A stretch of DNA of 64,000 nucleotides from contig NZ_JALUXE010000014.1 in the NCBI RefSeq assembly GCF_027019125.1, positions 1 to 64,000 of the forward strand. The letters run 5' to 3'. Shown one piece after another: positions 17,259 to 24,997 of this stretch. Source of the DNA: Roseovarius sp. (GTDB lineage Bacteria > Pseudomonadota > Alphaproteobacteria > Rhodobacterales > Rhodobacteraceae). A program made the translations under genes and the position numbers. The notes below the pieces were generated by a model. It searched no databases and was not told where the DNA came from. It was given only the letters and a program-made list of their open reading frames with translations. How positions within the stretch are numbered: position 1 is the stretch's first letter; each line of letters starts with the position of its first letter.

Positions 17259-17789
17259 CTAGCTAAACGCCGCGACCACGGTTTCGATAGGCAGGAACAG
17301 CGTCCGGCTGTCTTCGGGGTATTCGACGAACTCGGCACAGCGCAGATAGAAGTGTTTGGCCGCTTCATCCTTCGCCTGGACCATCACGGCCCCGATACCA
17401 ATGCTTTGCGAAGCCAGCGCAATCCGGCGCAGCGCGTCCGCCAAAAGGTCCGCGCCGAGACCCTTTCCGGCGTGGTCGAGGTCAACGGCCAGCCGGCCGA
17501 CGACCGAGACCGGAATCTGGTCGGGCGCGTTGCGCCGCACCTTTCCGGGAGCCGCACCGCGCTCGACTGACCCGGCCGAAATGCAAAAGTAACCGACGAC
17601 CTGATTGCCCACGCACACGACATAGGTGCGCGAAAACCGGCTTTCGTTCTTCAAGGCGCGATGGCGCAACCAGTCGTTCAACGCGGGCTCACCGCAGTCG
17701 AATGCCGAAAGGTCATGCTCTGCCGTCAGAGGAACTGGAGCAGACAGTGGCAATTCGGGATGGTCGGGCGTGTCGTCTATTTCTGCCAT
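17259..17789 (-). CDS. GNAT-family acetyltransferase toxin (TacT/AtaT-like)
   Basis: The 176-residue protein has the GNAT layout of tRNA-acetylating toxins. It reads FDCGEPALNDWLRHRAL near residue 30, a YVVCVGNQVVGYFCI strand, then VVGRLAVDLDHAGKGLGADLLADAL, which is the acetyl-CoA P-loop. A catalytic tyrosine region, AAKHFYLRCAEFVEYPEDSRTLFLPI, lies near the end. These enzymes acetylate charged tRNA and block translation. Its start overlaps the end of the DUF1778 antitoxin by 13 bases, the usual order (antitoxin first). Confidence 0.85.
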   Translation of the reverse strand: MAEIDDTPDHPELPLSAPVPLTAEHDLSAFDCGEPALNDWLRHRALKNESRFSRTYVVCVGNQVVGYFCISAGSVERGAAPGKVRRNAPDQIPVSVVGRLAVDLDHAGKGLGADLLADALRRIALASQSIGIGAVMVQAKDEAAKHFYLRCAEFVEYPEDSRTLFLPIETVVAAFS

Positions 17790-18118
17790 GCCGGGGTCCG
17801 GCGCAGCAGGGCCTTGAGCTTCGGCCCCGGCGCGGGCGGATTGTCGAGCGCCTGCATGAAGGCGTCGTAGCGCTCGGGGTCGAGCGTGAACAGGCGCTGG
17901 TCGAGCAGCACGTCGACCGCTTGCCGCCGGGCGCTTTCCACCATGAACTCGGTGCGTGTCTTGCCGAGCACAGCCGCCGCATCGTCGATGAGCTGGCGCG
18001 TGCCGGTCTCGATCCGCAGATTGATGCTGCCCTTGGTGTCAGCCGTAGAGGCACGACCTGCAACCGCGGTGGTCGCAGAACGGGCAGATTCCGAAGGGAC
18101 GATACGAGCTTTGGTCAT
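17777..18118 (-). CDS. DUF1778 ribbon-helix-helix antitoxin
   Basis: The 113-residue protein carries the DUF1778 motif SINLRIETGTRQLIDDAAAVLGKTRTEFMVESARRQA, a ribbon-helix-helix DNA-binding fold. The C-terminal tail wraps the toxin in this family. The start at 18118 is chosen because it gives the usual length and because the promoter at 18125-18153 places the transcript start at or within a base or two of this ATG. The longer frame upstream has no family similarity. It heads a four-gene operon. Confidence 0.85.
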   Translation of the reverse strand: MTKARIVPSESARSATTAVAGRASTADTKGSINLRIETGTRQLIDDAAAVLGKTRTEFMVESARRQAVDVLLDQRLFTLDPERYDAFMQALDNPPAPGPKLKALLRRTPAWQK

Positions 18119-18124
18119 GATCGC

Positions 18125-18153
18125 AATATGAGTGCGCGTATCCACAATGTCAA
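18125..18153 (-). promoter_or_regulatory. Promoter of the toxin-antitoxin operon, apparently leaderless
   Basis: On the minus strand TTGACA (18148-18153) and CATATT (18125-18130) are spaced by 17 bases. The -10 box ends 7 bases before the antitoxin ATG, so transcription would start at the start codon and the mRNA would have no leader. The antitoxin may bind here to repress the operon. Confidence 0.6.
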
Positions 18154-18905
18154 TACGACGGGAGGAAGGGAAGACTCGGGCGTTGCCCTGCGGGCCGGGC
18201 TTTCGGCTGCGCCGGAACCACGCCCATGGCGCGTTTCCGCCATTCGGCTTCAATCCCTAACGCAAGGGGGCGGCGGCGTCCATTTCGCGGTAGGCTACAC
18301 GCGGATAGACGGGAGCAATTCCGGGGCCTCGATCCCGGTCGCCGCGGCAGGCCCATGAGATTGGGTTTTCCATTCACTTCAATTGGCAGGCGGATCAGCA
18401 CCGGGAAAGGCCAAATCATCCGCTTGGCCGAGCATGGCGCAACGCCCCGCAAGCGATCTTCCGGCCAAACCGGACACGGCAGCATCGGCGAAGGTCAGAC
18501 GAAACCACACCCGCAGGCCCACGCTGGCGACAGCGCGAATTGGCCTTGCCGGTCGGATCAGGGAAAACCGCAGCCAACAAACCCGCGTAGAGTCCCCGAT
18601 TCCGGCGAGGCACAGGACGGCCGCCATTGCCCTATTCCACGCGATTTCCTGTTATGAGCGCTCCATTCGCGTCCTCGATCTGGCAAGGTCTGACCGAAGA
18701 CCGGCTTCGCCTCGCTCGTCTTCCCACAACGTCCGCCGCCAGCTTTTTTCCGCCGCCTTCGGCTTTGCAGCGCGAAACAAAAAAGCCGTCGCCGATCGCC
18801 TTCCACGATGTTCCAGCCCCAAGGGGTGCGGGGCTGATCGTCCCCGGTCTCACGACCGCCATCGAGGTCGCAATGGTGCGGCCCGACAGGAAAAGGAATA
18901 CGACA
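18154..18905. other. Gene-free stretch between the toxin-antitoxin operon and DUF736
   Basis: About 750 bases hold no recognisable gene. Open frames run through but have the arginine-rich composition of GC-rich shadow frames. The last 150 bases contain a hairpin (CAGCCCC/GGGGCTG, about 18820-18842) and an AGGAAAAGGA ribosome binding site (about 18888-18897), so this end is the leader of the DUF736 gene. The rest may be decayed sequence. Confidence 0.4.
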
Positions 18906-19223
18906 ATGGCAACCATCGGCACCTTCACCCAGAACGAGAACGGCGCGGGCTTCACCGGCGCGGTCAAGACCCTGACGCTCAACGTCAAGGCCAAGTTCAC
19001 CGCCACCGAGAGCGACAGCGAGCGCGGCCCCGACTTCCGCATCTTCGCCGGAGCCACCGAGTTCGGTGCGGCCTGGAAGAAGATCGCCCGCGAGACACAG
19101 CGCGAATACCTCTCCGTCAAGCTGGATGATCCGAGCTTCCCGGCACCGATCTACGCCAGCCTGGTCGAAGCCGAGGACGGAAAATCCCACAATCTCATCT
19201 GGTCCCGCCGCAACGGCGACTGA
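18906..19223 (+). CDS. DUF736 family protein, copy 1
   Basis: The 105-residue protein has the DUF736 pattern: [10 protein letters not shown] at the start, [17 protein letters not shown] in the middle and [20 protein letters not shown] before the end. The family is small, soluble and almost confined to conjugative elements of alphaproteobacteria; its function is unknown. A second DUF736 gene lies at 28326. It is followed by a strong terminator, so it is a single transcription unit. Confidence 0.85.
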   Translation: MATIGTFTQNENGAGFTGAVKTLTLNVKAKFTATESDSERGPDFRIFAGATEFGAAWKKIARETQREYLSVKLDDPSFPAPIYASLVEAEDGKSHNLIWSRRNGD

Positions 19224-19240
19224 GGCCGAAACCCGAGATC

Positions 19241-19270
19241 GCCCCGCTCATCCGAGCGGGGCTTCTTTTT
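19241..19270 (+). terminator. Terminator after DUF736
   Basis: GCCCCGCTC (19241-19249) and GAGCGGGGC (19254-19262) form a perfect 9-base stem with loop ATCC, followed by TTCTTTTT. It lies 17 bases past the stop codon. It separates DUF736 from the second duplicated leader. Confidence 0.85.
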
Positions 19271-19366
19271 GCTCATGGCCGCCGCCTCTCAAGGAATAAG
19301 GAGATCGGGACACACGGCTTTCCGGTTTTCAGGCTTTGCGTATCCCGATCAAATCTTATCCCCAGT

Positions 19367-19622
19367 CCGCCGCTTCGCTTTGGCCGGGCCGGTTGCTTGG
19401 GGGCGCTGCCCCCTGGCGCGGCACAAGGGCGGCCGGGCGGTATCCCCAGCCTTCCGCGCGGATACATGCTGCGCATTTTCGTCATCACGTCGATCCGCTT
19501 GTGCAGGCCGGGTGATGCCCCACCGCCCGGCCGCCCTTGCACCTTGCACCCCCCGGTCTCGCCGACGGGCAGGGTTGGAGCGCAGCGCTGCGCTCCAACC
19601 CAAGCCCATGAAAGGAAAGACC
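19367..19622 (+). repeat. Duplicated structured leader, copy 2 (before the DUF932 gene)
   Basis: It is collinear with 13081-13336, has the same 256-base length and runs up to the ATG of the next gene. In this copy the palindrome before the ribosome binding site is perfect: GGAGCGCAGCGCTGCGCTCC. Changes between copies lie mostly in a central stretch (about 19460-19500), while stems and the last 100 bases are conserved. This suggests selection on structure or on a binding site. Confidence 0.75.
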
Positions 19623-20819
19623 ATGAACACCATGACCCTGAACCATCACCAGCAGCCCGTTTCCAAGGGCTTCCGCGTGGACATTTCGCGCGGCGAAAAT
19701 ATCGGCCGCGTTTCGTCGGAATGGTTCTCGCGCCCGGATGACGAACGCTATCTGTCGCTGACCGAGCTTTATGAAGCCGTGAAGTCCCGCGCGGATCGCG
19801 CCAAGGCCCGCACCGTGGAGAGTCGCACCGTGCGTGTGGAAGCCAGCCGCGACGATGCCGAGTGGCTTTCGCTGATCGTGCCCGGACAGGAGCAGCCCGT
19901 CGCCCCGACGCATTGGAGTTTCGGCCAGCTTTGCAGCCTTGTCGGCGCACCGGCCCGCTACCTGCGTGATCTTCCCGCACCGCTGGCGGGCATCAATCTG
20001 CAACATGGCCTTGTCAGTCATCGCGGCGAATTGGTGAAGACACTGGAAACCGAGGATGGGCGCGTTGAGCTTCGCGCCGTGACCGGCCCGGACTACGGGC
20101 GCATCTGGGACCATGAACTTGTCGCCGCCGTCATGAAGATCGCGGGCGATGGCGTCGGCGATACCATGTGGAAGGTGCCGGGCGTTCTGGATTGGGCGAC
20201 CATGACGCACAATCCGTTCGTGGACGTGACCAAGGACACGACCACGCTTTATGCCAGCGACCGTGACGTGTTCCTGTTTCTGGTGGACGATACGCACCCC
20301 ATCGAAGCCGGACGCCTGCCGAACGGCGACCCCGATCTTTATTTCCGGGGATTTTATTGCTGGAACAGCGAAGTCGGATCGAAGACCCTCGGCATCGCCT
20401 CTTTCTATCTCCGGGCGGTTTGCATGAACCGCAACCTTTGGGGCGTGGAAGGGTTCGAGGAAATCAGCATCCGGCACAGCAAGTTTGCCGCGCAGCGTTT
20501 CGCCCATGAAGCGGCTCCGGCTTTGACCAGCTTCGCCAATTCCTCGCCCGCGCCATTCGTGGCCGGGATCAGGGCGGCGCGCGAGCGGATCGTCGCCCGT
20601 ACCGATGAGGACCGCGAGAGCTTCCTGCGCAAGCGCGGGTTCAGCAAGGCCGAGACCGGCAAGATCATCGAGACCGTGTTGCAGGAGGAAGGCCGCCCGC
20701 CCGAGAGCATCTTCGATTTCGTGCAGGGCATGACGGCCCATGCCCGCAGCAAGGTCCATCAGGACAGTCGCCTTGAACTGGAGGCGAAGGCTAAGACCTT
20801 GCTGGAGAAGGCCGCCTAA
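19623..20819 (+). CDS. DUF932 domain protein
   Basis: The 398-residue protein matches DUF932. Landmarks are FGQLCSLVGAPARYLRDLPAPLA near residue 105, AVTGPDYGRIWDHELVAAV near 145, and RGFYCWNSEVGSKTLGIASFYLRAVCMNRNL near 245. The family is related to the phage/plasmid-like proteins of the beta-recombination mediator group and is typical of plasmid and ICE establishment regions. It shares its leader with the ParB-like gene, so the two are probably switched on together. The start at 19623 follows AAAGGAAAG. Confidence 0.85.
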   Translation: MNTMTLNHHQQPVSKGFRVDISRGENIGRVSSEWFSRPDDERYLSLTELYEAVKSRADRAKARTVESRTVRVEASRDDAEWLSLIVPGQEQPVAPTHWSFGQLCSLVGAPARYLRDLPAPLAGINLQHGLVSHRGELVKTLETEDGRVELRAVTGPDYGRIWDHELVAAVMKIAGDGVGDTMWKVPGVLDWATMTHNPFVDVTKDTTTLYASDRDVFLFLVDDTHPIEAGRLPNGDPDLYFRGFYCWNSEVGSKTLGIASFYLRAVCMNRNLWGVEGFEEISIRHSKFAAQRFAHEAAPALTSFANSSPAPFVAGIRAARERIVARTDEDRESFLRKRGFSKAETGKIIETVLQEEGRPPESIFDFVQGMTAHARSKVHQDSRLELEAKAKTLLEKAA

Positions 20820-20826
20820 TCAGCAG

Positions 20827-20866
20827 AGCCGCGCAGCCGGAAACCCGGTTGCGCGGCTTTCTGCTT
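20827..20866 (+). terminator. Terminator after DUF932
   Basis: AGCCGCGC-AG-CCGG (20827-20840) pairs with CCGG-TT-GCGCGGCT (20845-20858) around a short loop, followed by TTCTGCTTTT. It starts 7 bases past the stop codon. The next 260 bases to 21132 hold no gene and must include the promoter of the DUF6499/DUF2285 unit; an AT-rich patch lies near 20995-21010. Confidence 0.8.
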
Positions 20867-21132
20867 TTCAGGCTTTCAGGGTTCCAAAATTTTCCGCCGA
20901 TCCGGCGACGCGGATCGGCGTTGCGGCCATGCCCGATCACATGGCCGCGCTCGCCGGGCTGCGCCCGGCTCGCAAAATCACGCAAACACTGTTAAGAATA
21001 AAATAACTATAAGTGTTCTGGATATACGAACAACGTTTCAGATCATACAGACTATCTCCCGCATAGGTCGTGCCCGAAACTCCTTGGTCCGGGTGTCTCC
21101 CCAAGCACCCGTGAGTAAAGGGAGGGTGCGCC

Positions 21133-21348
21133 ATGCTGAAGATCAATTGGCGGGCGCCGGCGGCCTACAGGCACACGCGCAAGATTCCCGCCGCCGGATT
21201 CGCCTGGGAGTATCTGCGTCGCAACGACGATTACCGAGAGGACTTCCGGCTTCTCGTCCGCGCGAAGCGCCCGGATGCGACCGAGCTGGAAGCCTTCGCC
21301 CGACGCTGGGGCTTGCGATTTCCCGCACGATCCCGACGCCGCGCCTGA
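21133..21348 (+). CDS. DUF6499 N-terminal part of a split FseA-like activator (zero frame)
   Basis: The 71-residue product is a DUF6499 transcriptional-regulator-like domain: INWRAPAAYRHTRKIPAAGFAWEYLRRNDDYREDF and so on. The frame ends PARSRRRA about seven codons after a TTT-CCC pair at 21319-21324. The overlapping +1 frame continues without a break as HDPDAAPDRDPLFW into a DUF2285 domain. In ICEMlSymR7A the two parts (msi172, msi171) are joined by programmed +1 ribosomal frameshifting to give FseA, the activator of excision. The same layout here suggests a 260-residue fusion plus this short form. Start chosen by GGGAGGGTGCGCC upstream. Confidence 0.8.
   Translation: MLKINWRAPAAYRHTRKIPAAGFAWEYLRRNDDYREDFRLLVRAKRPDATELEAFARRWGLRFPARSRRRA
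21319..21325 (+). other. Candidate +1 programmed frameshift site
   Basis: In the zero frame the codons read CGA TTT CCC GCA. If the proline tRNA on CCC slips forward one base to CCG, translation continues CAC GAT CCC GAC in the DUF2285 frame. The fusion then reads WGLRFP-HDPDAAPD across the junction. The site lies in the 72-base overlap of the two frames. The exact slip position is inferred; a shift at any of the neighbouring codons is possible. Confidence 0.6.
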
Positions 21349-21916
21349 CCGCGACCCGCTGTTCTGGTCGCCCCGGTTTCAGCCGCAAGCCGTCAAACTG
21401 GTGCCGGCCGAACCGGATGAGACGGCCAGCCAGCCGACCGTCGTTCTCGCCCATCTCGACGGCCTCGACCTGCGCCGCGCCGCCGATGGCTGGCACGGCA
21501 TCTGGCAGGCGGATGGCGTCGAGCACCAATTCTGGCTGTCCCAATCCGTGCCGGATGCGGCGGCGTTCTACGCCGTCGAACTGCCTCTGGACGACTTCAT
21601 GGAGCTTCGCGCCCATGCGGCGCGGCGCTTCTGGCGATCCCTCAAGGGCCGAACGCCTGGCCCCGACTTCCGCAACATGCCCGCCCAGCTCCGGCAATGG
21701 CATATCCTGTCCCTGCGCGCCCTCGACGCCCGGCTGCGCGGCGAGAGCTATCGCACCATTGCCGAAGTCCTGCTTGGCTTTCGGGGCGCTAAGGAGGACT
21801 TCGAGAGCGATCCGAGCAAGAACAAGGCGCGTCGCCTCGTTGCCCACGGCATCAGGATGATGCGCGGCGGCTATCGTCTGCTGCTACACTATCCGATCAG
21901 GATTCAACCAAGGTAA
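21326..21916 (+). CDS. DUF2285 C-terminal part of a split FseA-like activator (+1 frame)
   Basis: This frame encodes 196 residues after the shift. It has a middle segment with a W-G-I-W-QADG strand, then a C-terminal DUF2285 helix-turn-helix (LRALDARLRGESYRTIAEVLLGF ... RRLVAHGIRMMRGGYRLLL). The frame is open back to 21275, but no ribosome binding site precedes the ATG there, which supports expression by frameshifting. DUF2285 in FseA binds the excisionase promoter and is the target of the antiactivator QseM. Alternatively the split could be a sequencing or decay frameshift. Confidence 0.75.
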   Translation, partial: HDPDAAPDRDPLFWSPRFQPQAVKLVPAEPDETASQPTVVLAHLDGLDLRRAADGWHGIWQADGVEHQFWLSQSVPDAAAFYAVELPLDDFMELRAHAARRFWRSLKGRTPGPDFRNMPAQLRQWHILSLRALDARLRGESYRTIAEVLLGFRGAKEDFESDPSKNKARRLVAHGIRMMRGGYRLLLHYPIRIQPR

Positions 21917-22078
21917 GGTATCTTGCTATCGGCGTGGTCTCGACGGTAGCCGTATCAATTGTCGACCTTTGCGCGATGTGCTGCGGATGAAGCATCGCGT
22001 ACTTCGCGAGTATAAACATTGAAGCGCGTTCGTTCGGTGATAGGCTCGGATGGGTGCTAATGGCAGGGGGGTAATAAA

Positions 22079-24085
22079 GTGAAGTTAGTTAAAGCGCGCG
22101 TTCAAAACTACCGTAGTGTTCGGGATACCGGTGAATTCGACGTAGAGGACGGCAAGACGATTCTCGTCGGGCCGAACGAGGCCGGTAAGTCCGCCGTTCT
22201 TCAGGCGCTACAACAGATATCTCGGCCCGACGAGGTGAAGCCATTCGATCAGCTTCGTGATTACCCGCGCGCGCTGCTCAACGACATCACGACAGGTAAA
22301 GTGAAGCCGACGAATGTTCCTGTCGCGACGGGTTGGTTCGCACTTGATGAGGACGACGTGGCTGAGTTGCCAGCGTCGCTTCAGTCGAGCGAAATTACTT
22401 ATCGGTTCACTCGCTACCTTGATGATACGTTTACAAACCAATTGGAGGGCGCGCCCGACAGGCCATCCTACGGTGATTTGGAAGCCGATCTCGTCCGTCT
22501 CGTACGCCACCTCGACGCTCAAGCCGGTGATGAAGAGCCAAAACCAAGTGTGTCGCTATCCCAGATCACGGAGGGCTGGCAGAAGCATACCGTTGTTACG
22601 GGAGACAAGGCGCAGACTATGTCGAAGTGGCTCAGCGACATGCTCGCCGTTGTGAATGAAGATGACGAGCGCGAGAATACCCGGTTAGCAAAGATACGGG
22701 AGCGCGTGTCTATCTCCATCGACCGGGACGCCGCTGTCGCCACCCTGCGTAAGCGACTTCCGGTTTTCGTGTTGTTCAGCAATTACTTCCGTGTCCGCCC
22801 ACTCATCCACCTCGGACATCTCGCGCAGCGGATCGCAAGCCAGGCATTCGATGACGATCAATACGACTACGGGAATGTTTGCCTTTTAAAGTTGCTTGGT
22901 CTCGACGCAGCTAAGCTGTCCGCGATGGGCAAGTCCGGCGTCGATGCGCATGGACAGCAGAATGCACAGCTCGATACGATCCGGGACGAACTCGACGCGC
23001 GGCAATATCAACTCAACGCGGCTAGCATCCGGCTAACGAAAGAGATCCGTTCGGCATGGAAGCCGAAAGTCGATCGAGGCGAGGCCGACACCCTCCGCAT
23101 CACTTCGGACGGCCAGTACCTCAAAGTGGTTGTGGTGGACGACCTGGGCGTTGAAGTTGAACTCGATCAGCGGTCAGAGGGCTTTCAGTGGCTGGTCTCG
23201 TTCTTTGTGGTCTTCTTTGCCGAGGCTGAGGATAAGCACGAGAACGCCGTCCTGCTACTGGATGAGCCCGGCTTGCACCTTCATGGACTTAAACAGCGTG
23301 ACTTCCGTGATACCCTTTCTCGCCTCGCGGAGGGCAACCAGACGCTCTACACAACGCATTCGCCGTTTCTCGTCGGACCCGACGAACTCGATCGCGTGCG
23401 TGTGGTGGAAATGACGGATCGGGAGGTCGGGACGAAAGTCCACACCAGCGTCACATCGAACGATCCCGCAGCCCTGCTGCCCCTACAGGAAGCTCTCGGC
23501 TACGACCTTGCGCAAAGTCTCTTCTCCCAGCAGCGCAACTTCATCGTCGAAGGGTTGACCGATTTTTGGTATGTCGGTGCCGTCTCGGAACTATTCGAGG
23601 AGGCGGGCCAGGACGGTCTTCGGAAAAACATAGCCGTGATTCCGGCCGGAACGGCGGGAAAGGTCGTTTATTTCGCGACGATCCTCCATGCACACAATTT
23701 GAGGGTGGCCGCACTTCTAGATTCTGACAGCGCAGGAGATTCCGCCGCCCAACAAGAAACGCTTATTCATAGTGTCGGGCATAAGGGTATCTTACGCACG
23801 GCCGATGTGCTGGATGGAACAGTGACCAATCCGGAGATCGAGGATTTGCTCCGAACCACCTTGGCCTCCGTTGCAAAGGATGAACTCGGTCATGAGTTGC
23901 CGGCGGTGACGGGCCAAACATCACGCTCGATGGCCTCGATCCTCAAGTCAGAGAAGCTGTCCAAATATCAGCTTGCCAAAGCATTTGTGCGGTGGTGCCG
24001 GAACCACAGCCTAAATGACTTGCTGGCAGAAGAGCGATCAGCTTGGGAAAAGCTATTTGCAAAGGCGAACTCTGCGCTGAAGTAG
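22079..24085 (+). CDS. OLD-family ATP-dependent endonuclease (AAA + TOPRIM)
   Basis: The 668-residue protein starts at a GTG behind a GGGGGG run. Walker A LVGPNEAGKSAVL is near residues 30-40. The signature and Walker B AVLLLDEPGLHLHG lie near 400 with the TTHSPFLV histidine loop after it. A TOPRIM domain with FIVEGLTDFWY (near 490) and LLDSDSAGD (near 550) follows. This is the class 1 OLD architecture, standing alone without a helicase partner. Such proteins act in phage defence or DNA repair. It lies between the split activator and the small DUF2285 gene and looks like inserted cargo, because the flanking genes form one regulatory circuit elsewhere. Confidence 0.8.
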   Translation: MKLVKARVQNYRSVRDTGEFDVEDGKTILVGPNEAGKSAVLQALQQISRPDEVKPFDQLRDYPRALLNDITTGKVKPTNVPVATGWFALDEDDVAELPASLQSSEITYRFTRYLDDTFTNQLEGAPDRPSYGDLEADLVRLVRHLDAQAGDEEPKPSVSLSQITEGWQKHTVVTGDKAQTMSKWLSDMLAVVNEDDERENTRLAKIRERVSISIDRDAAVATLRKRLPVFVLFSNYFRVRPLIHLGHLAQRIASQAFDDDQYDYGNVCLLKLLGLDAAKLSAMGKSGVDAHGQQNAQLDTIRDELDARQYQLNAASIRLTKEIRSAWKPKVDRGEADTLRITSDGQYLKVVVVDDLGVEVELDQRSEGFQWLVSFFVVFFAEAEDKHENAVLLLDEPGLHLHGLKQRDFRDTLSRLAEGNQTLYTTHSPFLVGPDELDRVRVVEMTDREVGTKVHTSVTSNDPAALLPLQEALGYDLAQSLFSQQRNFIVEGLTDFWYVGAVSELFEEAGQDGLRKNIAVIPAGTAGKVVYFATILHAHNLRVAALLDSDSAGDSAAQQETLIHSVGHKGILRTADVLDGTVTNPEIEDLLRTTLASVAKDELGHELPAVTGQTSRSMASILKSEKLSKYQLAKAFVRWCRNHSLNDLLAEERSAWEKLFAKANSALK

Positions 24086-24240
24086 CACGCGCGACTGCCG
24101 CTCTTGCTGGCCTAGTGGTGCACGCAGACGTTCGTACAGGCCGCAGCGAACGTCCGTAGCCGCCCGACCAATCGCAACGCCGCCACTGTAGCAGCCATGT
24201 TGGGCAATTCTAGCCTACATAGTGGTCAGAATTCGCCTTT

Positions 24241-24528
24241 TCACGTCTTATTGGCAGCAGCCTGTTCCAGTATCCGCTTGTAACCCTCACGCGAAAGCCA
24301 TTGCGCGCGTTCGAGATGGCTTTGCCAGCATCGGCGTGTCCTGAACTCGTCGCCGACCGGATCGCGGTGCAGCACGATTTGCGCCACTTCCTTCCAGTCC
24401 GCGCCTTCCGCCTTCGCGTCGAGCAGCCGCAGATAGGTCACGAAATGCGCTTCGTCATAAGGCGTGATGTCGTTTCCCGTTGGCGCTTCATCGTCCACAT
24501 CGGGATCGAGTTCGACGGGCGTTCGCAT
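24241..24528 (-). CDS. Small DUF2285 protein, candidate QseM-like antiactivator
   Basis: The 95-residue protein carries LRLLDAKAEGADWKEVAQIVLHRD and LERAQWLSREGYKRIL. These align position by position with LRALDARLRGESYRTIAEVLL and the RMMRGGYRLLL tail of the FseA-like protein. It is thus essentially a free DUF2285 domain. In ICEMlSymR7A the antiactivator QseM blocks FseA, so this gene, lying between the activator and the excisionase and on the opposite strand, is a good candidate for that job. An AGGGGAA ribosome binding site precedes it. It could equally be a repressor. Confidence 0.7.
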   Translation of the reverse strand: MRTPVELDPDVDDEAPTGNDITPYDEAHFVTYLRLLDAKAEGADWKEVAQIVLHRDPVGDEFRTRRCWQSHLERAQWLSREGYKRILEQAAANKT

Positions 24529-24601
24529 CGTCGTTCCCCTTCTACCCGGGAGCCGTGGTTTGCGGTGCGCCCCCGCAATTGGCCCCTCTGACCTGGTGAT
24601 C

Positions 24602-24748
24602 GGGGAGTTAGTAACCGTGACTAGACGGCCCTATGACCTTTAGGCGGGCAGCCCTGGACATACGCCATAGGCTCCCCGACCATAAGGTTCGAGGATGGTG
24701 GTGCCGTCACGGTCGGCACCTACCGCTAGTCAGGGGTTACTAAGCCCC
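24602..24748. ncRNA. Candidate structured RNA or DNA element upstream of the excisionase gene
   Basis: A long-range stem closes this segment. TTAGTAACC (24608-24616) pairs with GGTTACTAA (24735-24743). Inside it TGACTAG (24618-24624) pairs with CTAGTCA (24726-24732), and outside it GGGG (24602-24605) pairs with CCCC (24745-24748). Between the arms further hairpins can be drawn: CCTATG/CATAGG, and GTGCCG/CGGCAC around 24701-24719. It lies in a 470-base gene-free gap between the small DUF2285 gene and the excisionase-like gene. It may be a regulatory RNA, an origin, or an operator array; I do not recognise a known family. Strand is undetermined. Confidence 0.5.
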
Positions 24749-24876
24749 AAAGCAGCGCGTCTGCTCCGCGTTCAGTCTTACCCGACCCGCACGGGATTGT
24801 CTTCGGCGAATTGGCGCGCGCCCCACTGACACGCTGAATCTCTCCATCTTTTCAGTCTGATCCCGCCCCGGAGGGG

Positions 24877-24949
24877 GGTGCCGCCAGCGCGCGTGCGCAA
24901 ATGCGGCACGCTACAGGCCGCCGGTCCCTCGCCATGGTTCGCCATAGCG
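24877..24949 (+). promoter_or_regulatory. Shared control region, copy 1 (before the excisionase operon)
   Basis: This block is near identical to 50828-50900 before the recombinase operon. It includes 28 consecutive identical bases (24896-24923 and 50847-50874) with an inverted repeat GCGGC-N9-GCCGC. Each copy begins at 121 and 117 bases before its ATG. A common activator site is the simplest reading, and the FseA-like protein is the obvious candidate. Confidence 0.7.
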
Positions 24950-24997
24950 CGCCGCCGTCATCGGCAGCGCCATCCACTGACGAACCGGAGGTCATCC

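Noticed and set aside
18226-18657. 143-codon open frame between the toxin-antitoxin operon and DUF736
   Set aside because: There is no recognisable family, no clear ribosome binding site and the arginine/proline-rich composition of shadow frames.
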